A stretch of 64,000 nucleotides of DNA from Planctomycetota bacterium (GCA_029777335.1 JAKOSN010000171.1:1-64000); one strand, 5' to 3'; positions 44,628-53,856 are shown, numbered from the stretch's first letter. A program made the numbers and translations. The notes: generated by a model from the letters alone, not told the origin.

Positions 44628-45431
44628 TCAGCTTTGCGGCGCGTTGAAGGTGATGGTGCCCAGTTCCAGAATGGCCCGGCCTACGTCGCCCACCAGGAAC
44701 GTCCGCTGACCGATCCCGCGCGTTGGTTCGCCGGTGGCGCCTTTCCAGTCGGTGACGCGCCCCAGCCGCACGCGATCATCCGCCTGCGTGTGGGTCCCCG
44801 CATAAAGCGCGGGGAGAAAGACCTCGCCATCGGGACCGTCGCGCACGATCATGTGCGCCCGGACCCAGAGCAGATCACGCGGTCGGGTGGGCTTGCGAAA
44901 CTCAATCAGCTCCACCTGGTCCATCGGCACCCAGTAGTATTTCCCCGTGCTGGTGAGCACCTCGAAGAAGGGTGCGGTCAAATCATCGCCATCGCGCATG
45001 TCGTCGAAGGGCTTGTCGTCGCACACCCCACTCACCCGGGGTCGTTTCTCCTCGGCCTGTTGCAAGAGTTGCCACGCCTCGGCCGCCTTGTTGTCGCGCA
45101 GCAGGATCGACGCTTCGAGATGCATCCGGAGCACCTCCGAAGGTTGATTGAGAAACTCCGGCAGACGGCCATCGTTGTAGAATTGTTGCCGCGCTTCCTC
45201 GGCGCGAATCAGGTGGCGCACCATTCCCACTGCCACTGCCGCGGTGGGATCCTGGTGCGCCAGGGTGTCCAGTTGGCGATCGGCACGTTCGAGTTCCCCG
45301 GCGAAGAGGAGCATTTCGCACAGAAAGTTCCGGGCCGCCTGGTCGGTGGGATGTTTCTTGACTTCCTCGGTGCTGGTCGCGAGAGCATCCTTGAGTTCAC
45401 CGGCCTGGTAGTGTTCGCGTGCGGTTGGCAT
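44628..45431 (-). CDS. tagJ: Type VI accessory protein TagJ (ImpE)
   Basis: 267 residues. The N-terminal half has TPR-like helices (AREHYQAGELKDALATSTEEVKKHPTDQAARNFLCEMLLFAGELERAD, starting at residue 4); the C-terminal half has WVPMDQVELIEFRKPTRPRDLLWVRAHM, the ImpE signature. TagJ binds the sheath protein TssB and modulates ClpV-dependent recycling in other bacteria. It sits between the second TssC-like gene and tssE, as in imp loci. Confidence 0.93.
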   Translation of the reverse strand: MPTAREHYQAGELKDALATSTEEVKKHPTDQAARNFLCEMLLFAGELERADRQLDTLAHQDPTAAVAVGMVRHLIRAEEARQQFYNDGRLPEFLNQPSEVLRMHLEASILLRDNKAAEAWQLLQQAEEKRPRVSGVCDDKPFDDMRDGDDLTAPFFEVLTSTGKYYWVPMDQVELIEFRKPTRPRDLLWVRAHMIVRDGPDGEVFLPALYAGTHTQADDRVRLGRVTDWKGATGEPTRGIGQRTFLVGDVGRAILELGTITFNAPQS

Positions 45432-45494
45432 GGCTGGGTTATCCTTGGTGTCGGCTTCTCGGAACGCGGGTCCGCTCCACGCGGCACGCGCTAA

Positions 45495-47051
45495 TCAGGC
45501 CGGCGGTCCTCCCGCCAGTTCAGTCACAAGTTTCACGGAGGAGACCATCTGGTCCAGCTGATAATGCGGTCGCAATCGCATCACGCAGATGTACGAGCCG
45601 GGTTTGTCCGGCCGCTCGCGGACATCGACCCGGCCCTCGCGGAGCGGATAACGAACCTTCATCTCCGGCCCGGCGTTGTCATTCGAGATAATGTAATTCA
45701 AAAGCCAGCGCCGCAAATAATCCTCGCACTCGCCGGGGCCTTTGAAGGCTCCCACCTTGTCGCGGCTGATCACCTTGACGTAATGCGCAAAACGCGACAC
45801 ACACAGAATGTATTGCAGCATCGCCGACAGGCGTGCGTTGATCGTCGCCACCTGTTCATCGAAGACCGGCGGCTTCTGAATCGACTGATTCCCATAGAAG
45901 GCCGCCAGGTCAGTGTCCTGGCAGTAACACAGCGGAATGAACCCGAGTTCTCCGAGTTCTTTTTCCTGGGCGTCGGTGATGATCACATCCGTGGGCGGAT
46001 GGGGCGCGACCTCCTTGCGTTCGGTGCGGAAGGTGTGCGACGGCAACCCTGTCACCAGACCGCCGCTGAGGATCCCGCGCTGAACTCCGCGAATCCCTGC
46101 CAGCCAGCCACTCGACATGAAGGCGCGAATCAGCACTCCTCCAAAGGCGTAGATGGCCGTTCCCCACAGATATTCACTGCGATCCGGATTACCGACCTCT
46201 TCTCGAAACCGGAACCCATCCACGCGCGACGGGGTATCGCGGTAGGGCAGGCGCATCAGCACGCGCGGGATGGTCAGACCGATAAAGCGAGCATCCTCCG
46301 TGTTGCGGAGCACGCGCCACTTGAGATATTCGGGCTGTTCAAAGAACCGCGTGATGTTGCGCTGTCGTTCCATCTCCGTGAAGCTGTCCAGCCCCAGCAT
46401 GGTGGGGTGGGCGGCTGCGATCAGCGGCGTGAAGGCGGCGGCGGCCACCTCCGAGATCGACCGGAGCGCGGCCAGGTCATCGTACGGATGATCGGGCGCC
46501 GGCCGATGGCGAATTTCATAGTCGGCGAGCAGCACGCTGTACGGCTCCCCGCCGGGCATTCCAAACTCCTCGCTGTACACGATCCGAAAGAGAAAACTCT
46601 GATCAAACTCCAACGCCCGGTCAAAATCACGGGTCAGTTCGCGCCAGCTGATCGACAGCAGTTTGATCTTGACGTTTTCCCCTTCGGTCAACTGAGCCGT
46701 CAGGTAGCGTACACCGCGCCAGGAGGCCTCCAGTTTTTGAAAGACCGGGTGGTGCAGGATGGCGTTCACCTGCTGGTTCAACACGGCGTCGAGACGCGCA
46801 ATATCGCGGTGAAGCAGCCGAATCACCTCACGCCGGGTCAGCGGACGATCGGGCTGACGCGCGTGGTGCAACCATCCCGCCAGCGCCACCCAGGGATCCG
46901 GTTCGTTCAGGAATCGGCTCAGAATCCCGTCGCGCTGTTCCATGGAGGTGGTTTGAGCCAGGACGGCATCAAGCAGTCCGGGGGTCGGGGCAAAGCGCCT
47001 CGGCGCAGCCCTTTCCTGTTCTGTCTCAAGTGGTTTGCCCTCGACAGCCAC
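45495..47051 (-). CDS. Second TssC-like sheath-family protein (ImpD type)
   Basis: 518 residues, paralogous to the adjacent tssC. It shares HPVFQKLEASWRGVRYL, FDQSFLFRIVYSEEFGMPGGEPYSVLLADYEI, the PxVLMRLPY segment and WLLNYIISNDNAGPEMKVRYPLREGRVDVRE with the VipB/ImpC family. The C-terminus ends in a HYQLDQMVSSVKLVTEL pattern. It begins with GTG. Rhizobial imp clusters carry the same impC-impD pair. Whether it forms sheath or a cap or adaptor is unknown. Confidence 0.9.
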   Translation of the reverse strand: MAVEGKPLETEQERAAPRRFAPTPGLLDAVLAQTTSMEQRDGILSRFLNEPDPWVALAGWLHHARQPDRPLTRREVIRLLHRDIARLDAVLNQQVNAILHHPVFQKLEASWRGVRYLTAQLTEGENVKIKLLSISWRELTRDFDRALEFDQSFLFRIVYSEEFGMPGGEPYSVLLADYEIRHRPAPDHPYDDLAALRSISEVAAAAFTPLIAAAHPTMLGLDSFTEMERQRNITRFFEQPEYLKWRVLRNTEDARFIGLTIPRVLMRLPYRDTPSRVDGFRFREEVGNPDRSEYLWGTAIYAFGGVLIRAFMSSGWLAGIRGVQRGILSGGLVTGLPSHTFRTERKEVAPHPPTDVIITDAQEKELGELGFIPLCYCQDTDLAAFYGNQSIQKPPVFDEQVATINARLSAMLQYILCVSRFAHYVKVISRDKVGAFKGPGECEDYLRRWLLNYIISNDNAGPEMKVRYPLREGRVDVRERPDKPGSYICVMRLRPHYQLDQMVSSVKLVTELAGGPPA

Positions 47052-47125
47052 CGCGTCACCTGTCTAAAAAGCCGATTGTCTCATTCAACCGAGCAAAGAC
47101 AGACCCCTGCTGGGCCATGGAGACC

Positions 47126-47156
47126 CGCGAGTCGGAGCGTTTCCCTCCGACTCGCG
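47126..47156 (-). terminator. Intercistronic hairpin after tssC
   Basis: A 12-base perfect stem (CGCGAGTCGGAG with its complement) and a seven-base loop lie about 50 bases past the tssC stop and before the second tssC-like gene. It may attenuate transcription or protect the 3' end of the sheath mRNA, raising TssB/TssC over baseplate proteins. Confidence 0.6.
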
Positions 47157-47206
47157 CGATCCGAACGGCTTCGCGTGCCCGTCTCCCTCGAGTTATGCCC
47201 CCGCCC

Positions 47207-48703
47207 TCAACTGGAGAGTTGCGGGATGCGTGCGACCATGCGCAACGAGGTGGTCAACTCCTCGAACTGCAGCCAGGGACGCAGATGCGCGATGGCATTG
47301 TAGGAGCCGGGCTTGCCGGGGATCTCCTTGACCTGCACGCGCGCCTCGGCCAGCGGGAAGCGGGCCTTCATCTCCTGATCGGCATTCGGATTGGAGTTCA
47401 CATAGTTCTTGATCCAGCGGTTCAACCAGGCCTCGCAATCGGTGGCCTCGAGGAACGAGCCGATCTTGTCGCGTGCCATCACCTTGAGGTAGTGAGCGAT
47501 ACGCGAGGTGGCCATCAGGTACGGCAGACGCGCCGAGATGGCGGCGTTGGCCGTCGCCTCGGGCCGGTCGTACTTCTTTGGCTTCTGGGTCGTCTGTGCA
47601 CCGAAGAAGACCGCATAGTCGGTGTTCTTGTAGTGGCACAGCGGCAAGAAGCCCAGCTTGCTCAGCTCCGCCTCGCGCCGATCGGTGATGCCGATTTCGG
47701 TCGGGCACTTCAGGTCGGGATCGCCGTCATCACTGGTGAAGATGTGCGCTGGCAGCCCCTCGACCTTGCCCCCGCCCTCGGCGCCACGAATGGCCACGCA
47801 CCAGCCGTACTTGGCAAAGGCGGCCGTTAACTTGGTGCCATAGACATAGGCGGCGTTCATCCACGTGTAACCATCGTGCTCGACGGGCTTGGCGCGACCA
47901 TTCGCGTCGAGTTCGACTTCCTCAAAGCCGAATTCCTCGACGGGCTTGGTCATCGAGCCGTAGGGCAAACGCGCCAGCACCCGAGGCATCACCAGTGTCA
48001 CAAAGCGCGAATCCTCCGATTCGCGATAGGACTTCCACTTGGTGTACTCGACGGTATCGAAGATCTTCTCCAGGTCGCGCGGCTTGGACAGCTCGGTCCA
48101 TTCCTGGAACCCAAAGAGGTTGGGAGCGGCCGCCGAGATGAACGGGCAAAACGCCGCGGCCGCCACGTTCGACATCTTGCTCAGCAGTTCGACGTCGTCA
48201 GGGTGGTTGGTGAATTCGTAATCCCCGATGAGTGCGCCGTAGGGTTCGCCACCTGGCGAGCCGAATTCATTTTCGTACAGCTTCTTGAAGATCTGGCTCT
48301 GATCGAACTCGACCGCCTTGTCCACGTCCTTGAAGAGTTCCTTCTTGGGGACGTTGAGCACCTTGATCTTCAGCTGCGCGCTGGTTTCGGAGTTCATCAC
48401 CAGGTGATGCAGTCCGCGCCAGGTGCCTTCCAGTTTTTGCAGATCCGGGTGGTGCAGGATCGCGGCCAGTTGCTTGGACATCGCCTGATCGATGGCGCGG
48501 ATGCCCGCGTTGATCGTCTGGGTGATGTTCTTGCTGTACGTCACCGTTCCCTTGAGGGCTTCCTCGGTGAGCGTGCGAATCAGTTCTTCCGCGCGCGAGC
48601 GCTCGGTGTGCTTGGTTGCCGACAGCACCTGATCCAGCAGGCTGCCTTCCTGGGTCGTGGTGGTGGTGGTCGCCTGGGGCTGACCTTGGGGACTGGGATT
48701 CAT
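47207..48703 (-). CDS. tssC: Type VI contractile sheath large subunit TssC
   Basis: 498 residues, VipB/ImpC. It has [71 protein letters not shown] and the C-terminal [31 protein letters not shown]. Its ATG overlaps the tssB stop by one base (TAATG), so the two sheath subunits are coupled. Confidence 0.97.
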   Translation of the reverse strand: MNPSPQGQPQATTTTTTQEGSLLDQVLSATKHTERSRAEELIRTLTEEALKGTVTYSKNITQTINAGIRAIDQAMSKQLAAILHHPDLQKLEGTWRGLHHLVMNSETSAQLKIKVLNVPKKELFKDVDKAVEFDQSQIFKKLYENEFGSPGGEPYGALIGDYEFTNHPDDVELLSKMSNVAAAAFCPFISAAAPNLFGFQEWTELSKPRDLEKIFDTVEYTKWKSYRESEDSRFVTLVMPRVLARLPYGSMTKPVEEFGFEEVELDANGRAKPVEHDGYTWMNAAYVYGTKLTAAFAKYGWCVAIRGAEGGGKVEGLPAHIFTSDDGDPDLKCPTEIGITDRREAELSKLGFLPLCHYKNTDYAVFFGAQTTQKPKKYDRPEATANAAISARLPYLMATSRIAHYLKVMARDKIGSFLEATDCEAWLNRWIKNYVNSNPNADQEMKARFPLAEARVQVKEIPGKPGSYNAIAHLRPWLQFEELTTSLRMVARIPQLSS

Positions 48704-49230
48704 TACTTACCCTCCTCCGGTGCGCCGGGAGACGCCAGACCCAGATCGGTCTGGAGTTTCTTCAGTTCTTCGTTGTTCTGCAGCACACGTTCGAGCAGTT
48801 CTTCGAGTCCTTCGGACCGATCGACCTTGGTGAGCAGGTCGCGGAGTTTGTCCCGGGTTTCCAGCAGTTTCTTCAGCGGTTCGACCTGGTTGACGATGCG
48901 TCCGGGCTCGAAGTCTTCCATCGAGTTGAACTTGAGCTGGAGCGCCATTTCGCTGTCGTCGCCCTTGAGCGTGTTCTTCACCTTGAGATTCAGCCCGGGC
49001 GTCATGCGTGCCATGATATCGTTGAAGTTGTCGCGATCGATCTGCACAAATTTCCGATCCCGCAGTGGTTTCAGCGGGGCCGTTGGATTGCCGGAGAAAT
49101 CGCCCAGCACGCCGACGACAAACGGTAATTCCTTCTCGACCTGCGCCCCTTCGGTTTCGACCTGATAGGTGATGTGGACGCGAGGTGTGCGCACGCGTCC
49201 GAGTTTGTCATGTACACTTTCATTCGCCAT
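48703..49230 (-). CDS. tssB: Type VI contractile sheath small subunit TssB
   Basis: 175 residues from [42 protein letters not shown] and [20 protein letters not shown] are the VipA/ImpB signature. The C-terminal helix carrying [22 protein letters not shown] corresponds to the region that binds TssC and ClpV or TagJ. The start at 49230 is preferred over an upstream alternative because it matches the conserved N-terminus. Confidence 0.97.
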   Translation of the reverse strand: MANESVHDKLGRVRTPRVHITYQVETEGAQVEKELPFVVGVLGDFSGNPTAPLKPLRDRKFVQIDRDNFNDIMARMTPGLNLKVKNTLKGDDSEMALQLKFNSMEDFEPGRIVNQVEPLKKLLETRDKLRDLLTKVDRSEGLEELLERVLQNNEELKKLQTDLGLASPGAPEEGK

Positions 49231-49257
49231 GGTTCGTTCCCTCCCTTCACTGGACAA

Positions 49258-49292
49258 GGTGATCGCATCGCTCCCCGCGGTGAACGATCACC
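49258..49292 (-). other. Intercistronic hairpin between tssA and tssB
   Basis: GGTGATCG and its exact complement CGATCACC flank a 19-base loop, 28 bases upstream of the tssB start. It could tune expression of tssB relative to tssA; no terminator T tract is present. Confidence 0.35.
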
Positions 49293-49316
49293 AGAAACCC
49301 GGTGCGGACCGGGGGA

Positions 49317-50468
49317 CTACTTCTTTTTATCCGCCTCCTTGGGGGGCGGTTCTGGCAGTTTGATCCCGACTTGCTTGAAGAGATTCTTGCGTGGTGCCTC
49401 GTCAGGAATTAACTCCGTGAGAAGATCGGGTAACGGGGTTTGTCCCCAGCGAATCACCTGTTCCAGAGCAAAAGAGACAATCGACTGCGGCTCGGTGCGA
49501 TGGAAGAACTCCACAATTTTGCCGAGCACGCGGAACGCATCCTCGCGCGTGCGCAGCACATCCATCGCCTCCCCGGGACCGGCGGGCCCGCCAGCTTGTG
49601 CCTCAGCGCCCGCCGCGGCTGCCCCCGCCTCCCCCTTGGCCGGTTCGGCCTTGGGAGCCGCCGCGGCCAGCTTGGCGCGAGCAACATCCTTCACCACATC
49701 CAGACACGAGCCCAGCGCGGTGCGGATCTGCGAGGAGGGCGGGCTGCGGCTGCCACAGCGTTCATCCAGGAGCATGCACAGCTTGGTAAACTCCTCCTGG
49801 CACTGGGTCAGATCTTCCACCAGGTTGACAAAGAACTTGGGCGACGATTCAGAGACCGCCTTCTGGATCATATCCATTGATTTGGCGCCCTGGGCGATCT
49901 TGCGATCCCGCGCCTTGGCATCGGCGATCTTCCCCGTCGCCACCGCTTCCTGATAGTGCGACAACGACATGCGCCCGATGCTGGAATTGTCGGTCAGCGG
50001 AACCCGACTGATTGGCGCGATCAGGGTGCCTTCGGCGTCGTCGCCATTCAACCCCGTTAGCGGCGCCACGCGGGTGTCGATCCCCTCCTCGTCGGGAAGA
50101 GGAAAAAGGCCATCCCAGTACTTCTCGATGAGTTCGCGGGTTAGCTGGAAACCGTCGCGCAGTCCAGCAAACCCATTCAGACGCACCAGCGCCTCGATCA
50201 GATAGGCGGTGATTTCCAGGTCTTTCGCCTGCTTGGTCAGCAACGCCTTGGCATTCTCAACCACCGGACGCCAGTCGGGCGGATTGCCTGAGTCATCGTC
50301 CCCCGTGATTTGCTGGCGTTCGATCGCTCGGGCCGCCGAGCGGGCGTCCTTCACCTTGTAATAGAGCGAGGTGGGTGAAGGATCATTGCGTGGATCTTCC
50401 CCGACTGGTTTCTCCGCGGAACACGGGGCGATCAGGCTGGGGATATCGAGGACCGCAGGGGACGGCAT
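49317..50468 (-). CDS. tssA: Type VI assembly protein TssA (ImpA)
   Basis: 383 residues from an ATG with AGGAG upstream. The ImpA N-terminal domain is clear: AKDLEITAYLIEALVRLNGFAGLRDGFQLTRELIEKYWDGLFP (from about residue 84), followed by RVAPLTGLNG. A Pro/Ala/Gly-rich linker near 275-305 leads to a C-terminal RTREDAFRVLGKIVEFFHRTEPQSIVSFALEQ domain, as in short TssA proteins. It is the first gene of the tss operon. Confidence 0.94.
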   Translation of the reverse strand: MPSPAVLDIPSLIAPCSAEKPVGEDPRNDPSPTSLYYKVKDARSAARAIERQQITGDDDSGNPPDWRPVVENAKALLTKQAKDLEITAYLIEALVRLNGFAGLRDGFQLTRELIEKYWDGLFPLPDEEGIDTRVAPLTGLNGDDAEGTLIAPISRVPLTDNSSIGRMSLSHYQEAVATGKIADAKARDRKIAQGAKSMDMIQKAVSESSPKFFVNLVEDLTQCQEEFTKLCMLLDERCGSRSPPSSQIRTALGSCLDVVKDVARAKLAAAAPKAEPAKGEAGAAAAGAEAQAGGPAGPGEAMDVLRTREDAFRVLGKIVEFFHRTEPQSIVSFALEQVIRWGQTPLPDLLTELIPDEAPRKNLFKQVGIKLPEPPPKEADKKK

Positions 50469-50571
50469 TGACACTCCTGGTTTCAGCGCTGGCGAAGAGA
50501 CGGTCCATCCGTCACCGAGCAGAACCGACCCTCTGCGTCGGCCCAAATCGTGTTCTGATTAGCTGGGTTGG

Positions 50572-50599
50572 AGTATATCCCAACCCTACCACGAGTAAA
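50572..50599 (-). promoter_or_regulatory. Candidate tss operon promoter with overlapping inverted repeat
   Basis: Minus-strand TTTACT, a 16-base spacer, then TATACT (five of six matches to the -10 consensus), about 100 bases before tssA. A seven-base inverted repeat GGGTTGG-N8-CCAACCC (50565-50586) overlaps the -10 and could be an operator. Confidence 0.45.
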
Positions 50600-50618
50600 G
50601 GAGAAAGTTACCGAATGC

Positions 50619-50639
50619 GAAAACCCTTATGGGGTTTTC
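50619..50639 (-). terminator. Terminator downstream of moeA
   Basis: GAAAACCC-N5-GGGTTTTC, a perfect eight-base stem with T residues on the descending arm, about 100 bases past the moeA stop and just before the tss promoter candidate. Confidence 0.5.
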
Positions 50640-50739
50640 ATACAAACGGTTTCAGGCTTTGCTCACCTTTGCTCGCGCCCCCCTCTGCGTTTCAGGAACG
50701 CCCGCGCTCCCCGAGGAGACACCACGGGCGCCCCCCCGT

Positions 50740-52020
50740 TCAGTCATACAGAAAAACCCGCACTGTCTCGCCCGGGCCGTGTCCCGCACTCTCCGCAGGA
50801 ACCAGGACAAACCCATCCGCGCGCGTGGTCGAACTGAGGATCGATCCCCCACTGGGAGCGAGCGGATTGACATCGCTCGCGGTGACGTTCACGCGCACAT
50901 AGTCGAGTCGCCCCACCACCGAGTTGATCTGGTGACGCAGCGGCAAAAGGATAGAGCGATACGGCTCGTCCCTGGCCCCGGACGGAAGGGCGATCGCCGA
51001 ACACCGTCCGCCCAGGCGGCGCACCGCGGGGCCGACGAACAGATCATAGGCACACAAACAGGCGACCGGGTTCCCTGGGATCAGAAAGATCGGGCGATCG
51101 TGGATAAAACCGATCCCGAATGGCGCTGCCGGTCGCACCGCAACCCCGTGCAGGGCGAGTTCTCCTAATTGGGCCACCACGCGCGGGGCATGATCTTCCT
51201 GGCCCACCGACGATCCGCCCGAGAGCAGGATCGCATCGACCGAGTTGCGCAGCGCCGTTTTCAACGCCTCGCTCACCGCCTCTGGCTGGTCGCGCACCAT
51301 CACAACGGACTGCACAGGTGCGTGATCGCGCTGGAGCAGTGCTTGCAGCATGATCGAGTTGCTATCCACGATCCGGTACCCTTCGGGCCGCGACCCGCAG
51401 GGCAAGAGTTCATCGCCGCTGATCAGGATGGCAACCCGAGGTTGTCGCACTACCGGGATCCGGCCCACCCCGAGGGAGGCAAGCACCCCCAGATCCTGCG
51501 GGCGCAGATGCCGGCCGGCGCGCAGAACCACCGCTCCCAGCGCAATATCCTCGCCAATCTGCCCCACGTGGCGGCCCGGAGGAACGGCCTCGAAAAGGCG
51601 CACCCGGCGCGTTGGCACGTGGGGCGGAGCGACCTCCTCGGCTGCCTCCACCGGGACAATCGCATCGGCTCCGCGCGGCAGCGGTGCCCCCGTCATGATG
51701 CGTACTGCCTGGTTTGTTCCTACCTCGCCAGAGAAGGGACGCCCCGGGAGCACCTCGCCGATGACATCGAGTTCGCTCGCCTGCTGCGCAGAAGCAGCAA
51801 AGGTGTCGCTGGCACGCAGGGCATAGCCGTCCATCGCCGCCCGGGCGAACGGAGGAATCGCCACTTCCGCGGTGATATCGGTCCCCAGGATCCGGGCGGG
51901 CGCCTGCTGCAGCGCAATCGTTTCCAGCGGGAGAGGAGAAATGCGTTGCTCAAGCATGTTCAGGGCAACGGCAACCGCGGCCCGAGACGGGAAACCACGC
52001 ATGCGTACATCGGGGTTCAT
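50740..52020 (-). CDS. moeA: Molybdopterin molybdotransferase MoeA
   Basis: 426 residues. The enzyme inserts molybdate into adenylated molybdopterin in Moco biosynthesis. ARAAMDGYALRA, GTNQAVRIMTGAPLPRGADAIVPVE, DELLPCG, DSNSIMLQALL, ILLSGGSSVGQEDHAP and LIPGNPVACLCAYDLFVGP are all MoeA motifs, including the catalytic Asp in the AMDGYA loop. No other moa/moe gene is adjacent. Confidence 0.94.
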   Translation of the reverse strand: MNPDVRMRGFPSRAAVAVALNMLEQRISPLPLETIALQQAPARILGTDITAEVAIPPFARAAMDGYALRASDTFAASAQQASELDVIGEVLPGRPFSGEVGTNQAVRIMTGAPLPRGADAIVPVEAAEEVAPPHVPTRRVRLFEAVPPGRHVGQIGEDIALGAVVLRAGRHLRPQDLGVLASLGVGRIPVVRQPRVAILISGDELLPCGSRPEGYRIVDSNSIMLQALLQRDHAPVQSVVMVRDQPEAVSEALKTALRNSVDAILLSGGSSVGQEDHAPRVVAQLGELALHGVAVRPAAPFGIGFIHDRPIFLIPGNPVACLCAYDLFVGPAVRRLGGRCSAIALPSGARDEPYRSILLPLRHQINSVVGRLDYVRVNVTASDVNPLAPSGGSILSSTTRADGFVLVPAESAGHGPGETVRVFLYD

Positions 52021-52225
52021 CGCTCACCCCTCTTCCCGATCAGAAAGCACACGGCGAAGAGAAGCATCGCTGGCGGACGTAGATTTCACCGGGAAACGAC
52101 TCTCCTGCGCAGGATCGTCCACGGACACCAGATTGATTGTGGGGTGATTTGCCACGCTGTCAAGAAGGCGGCGCGCTTTCTGGCCAGAAACGCCTGCCGC
52201 ACAGGGGGGACAACCGGGAAGGGAG

Positions 52226-52750
52226 TTACTTGATTCGTTTGAGGGTCAACAGTAGCAGGCGCGACCTGGCGGGTGCCTTGAATTCGCTCGGTCTGTTCAC
52301 GATCGGCTCTACAGAAAGGCAAATCCGCAGCGTGTCGCCCTCCAGCGCATAGATCCCGACGAGGGTGATCCCCTTGAGTCCGTTCTGTTTGTACAGGGTC
52401 AGGCGTTTGGGGGAATCGCTCGGCGAGACCGCGAGGGCGAATCCTTCCCAGCGGGTGAGGTAGCGCGTCTCAAGTTTGTCCTTGTTCCAGATCTGCGTGC
52501 TGACCACCTTGTCGGGGACGACAAGGCTGGAGGTGGGAGAGAATCCGAAGGGATTGTCCGGTTGCGCAGCGATCGTCAACCGGCAACCGGCGGCCTGCTG
52601 ACGCGTGAGCGGGGTTCCGTTCCAGACTCCGTCCGTCGCCCGCCATTGGCCAACGAGTTTGGCTCGATCGCTCCCGGGCTCCGCGCAATGACAGGAAAGA
52701 GGACCCACGAGGAACACGACGATCCCCACCCCACTTCGCAGCCACGACAT
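52226..52750 (-). CDS. TIGR03067-type secreted protein
   Basis: 174 residues. A signal peptide (about 1-20) ends near GPLSCHC, which may be a lipobox. The body has KLVGQWRATDG at the front and GIYALEGDTLRICLSVE followed by RPSEFKAPARSRLLLLTLKR at the end, the pattern of the TIGR03067 family that is expanded in planctomycetes. Function is unknown. It lies downstream of the MerR-type gene on the same strand, separated by a terminator. Confidence 0.75.
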   Translation of the reverse strand: MSWLRSGVGIVVFLVGPLSCHCAEPGSDRAKLVGQWRATDGVWNGTPLTRQQAAGCRLTIAAQPDNPFGFSPTSSLVVPDKVVSTQIWNKDKLETRYLTRWEGFALAVSPSDSPKRLTLYKQNGLKGITLVGIYALEGDTLRICLSVEPIVNRPSEFKAPARSRLLLLTLKRIK

Positions 52751-52951
52751 GGTGCGTCCTCCGCCCTGGTGGTCGAGCCAGGCAAGTCAGGTGCGCGCGT
52801 TGACAGCGATACCACTCCAGTAAAACGCGATGGGAACGATTGCTTGCGCTGAGGAAAGAGGCCCGCGCTACGGCACGGCTCGCCTCGGTTTCGAGTTCGA
52901 AGGTCTGCGGTGGCTGTTATACTGGGATCGCGCCAGACAACGCAAGAAAAG

Positions 52952-52991
52952 CCATCCTGCAGAGGCGTGCTGCGTCACCTGCGCAGGATGG
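52952..52991 (-). terminator. Terminator of the TipA/MerR-type gene
   Basis: CCATCCTGC and its complement GCAGGATGG form a nine-base perfect stem. On the minus strand it is followed by CTTTTCTT, and it starts 16 bases past the stop codon. Confidence 0.65.
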
Positions 52992-53007
52992 TCTTCCCTC
53001 GGGCGTT

Positions 53008-53751
53008 TCATGACGAGTTCTTTTTGCCCGCTTCAGCGATCTTGCCCAGATACTCCATCACCTGGGGATCATACCCATACTGGGCAGTGAGCTTGTCGCC
53101 CTGTTCGGTCCACAGCCGGGTGAGCGATTGTTCGATCCCGGGATCGCCACCAGTGAAAGCATGGATCAACTCGTCTCGCCGCTTTCCCAGCGCCTGGGCC
53201 CGTGGATCGGCGGGGTCGGTGCCGTTGTCCATTTCGAGGCGGAGTTGCGCGAACAGATCCGCCCAGGCGGTCTGGGCTTGCTGCATCGCCTCCGGTCCCA
53301 TTGCCTCGCCCCGCTTGCGCAGAGCCTCCAGTTGTTCAGCGGTGTAGTAATTTTCAATCATGGTCATCGTCTCGATGATCTGGAGAAAAGTATCGGTGGA
53401 GACCTCCTCCACCGCCTGGAGATGTGCGGCCAACGCTTCCAGACGTTCGCACAGTTTCCGTTGCCATTCGATCTCACCACGCAACCGTGTCACCTGGAGG
53501 GTTATCACCTCCAGCGGAGAGAATCCGGGGTGATCCAGACAGGTGCGGATATCCTCCAGCGAAAAACCAAGCTGTCGCAGCGAGACGATCTGCTGGAGAC
53601 GCACCACATCGTTCGCCGTGTAAAGGCGGTGGCCGCTCTCGGTGTGCAGGGAAGGCCGGAGCAGCCCGATCTCGTCGTAATGGTGCAGAGTGCGGATGGT
53701 TAACCCCGTGCGCTTCGCCAACTCTCCCACCTTCAACGTTTCCATGCGCAT
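53008..53751 (-). CDS. MerR-family regulator with TipAS ligand-binding domain
   Basis: 247 residues. The winged-helix N-terminus is LKVGELAKRTGLTIRTLHHYDEIGLLRPS (from residue 6), followed by the dimer coiled coil (about 75-112). The C-terminal ~130 residues are a TipAS domain (IENYYTAEQLEALRKRGEAMG, DPGIEQSLTRLWTEQGDKL), which in TipAL binds thiopeptides and other drugs. An ATG six bases downstream is an equal start. The gene has a classical MerR promoter with a 19-base spacer, so it is likely autoregulated, and no other gene shares that promoter. Confidence 0.93.
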   Translation of the reverse strand: MRMETLKVGELAKRTGLTIRTLHHYDEIGLLRPSLHTESGHRLYTANDVVRLQQIVSLRQLGFSLEDIRTCLDHPGFSPLEVITLQVTRLRGEIEWQRKLCERLEALAAHLQAVEEVSTDTFLQIIETMTMIENYYTAEQLEALRKRGEAMGPEAMQQAQTAWADLFAQLRLEMDNGTDPADPRAQALGKRRDELIHAFTGGDPGIEQSLTRLWTEQGDKLTAQYGYDPQVMEYLGKIAEAGKKNSS

Positions 53752-53798
53752 GATTCGCCCTGCTCCAACTGCCGCGGCCCACTGGTTCCACACGAGTC

Positions 53799-53829
53799 AT
53801 GGTACAACCTCACGTAACGTGAGGATCAA
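53799..53829 (-). promoter_or_regulatory. MerR-type promoter and operator for the TipA-like gene
   Basis: Minus-strand -35 TTGATC (53824-53829) and -10 TACCAT (53799-53804) are separated by exactly 19 bases. The spacer is filled by a perfect palindrome, CCTCACGTAACGTGAGG read on the plus strand at 53808-53824. The long spacer and central palindrome are the defining layout of MerR-activated promoters. Confidence 0.85.
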
Positions 53830-53838
53830 GGGGGAAAT

Positions 53839-53856
53839 CACGAAAAAAATTTCGTG
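53839..53856. other. AT-rich hairpin upstream of the MerR promoter
   Basis: CACGAAA-AAAA-TTTCGTG, a perfect seven-base stem with a four-A loop, ten bases upstream of the -35. The role is unclear: it may be an additional site or a chance palindrome. The rest of 53830-54104 shows no gene; a weak plus-strand TTGACC (53905-53910) may belong to a promoter for the next gene. Confidence 0.3.
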
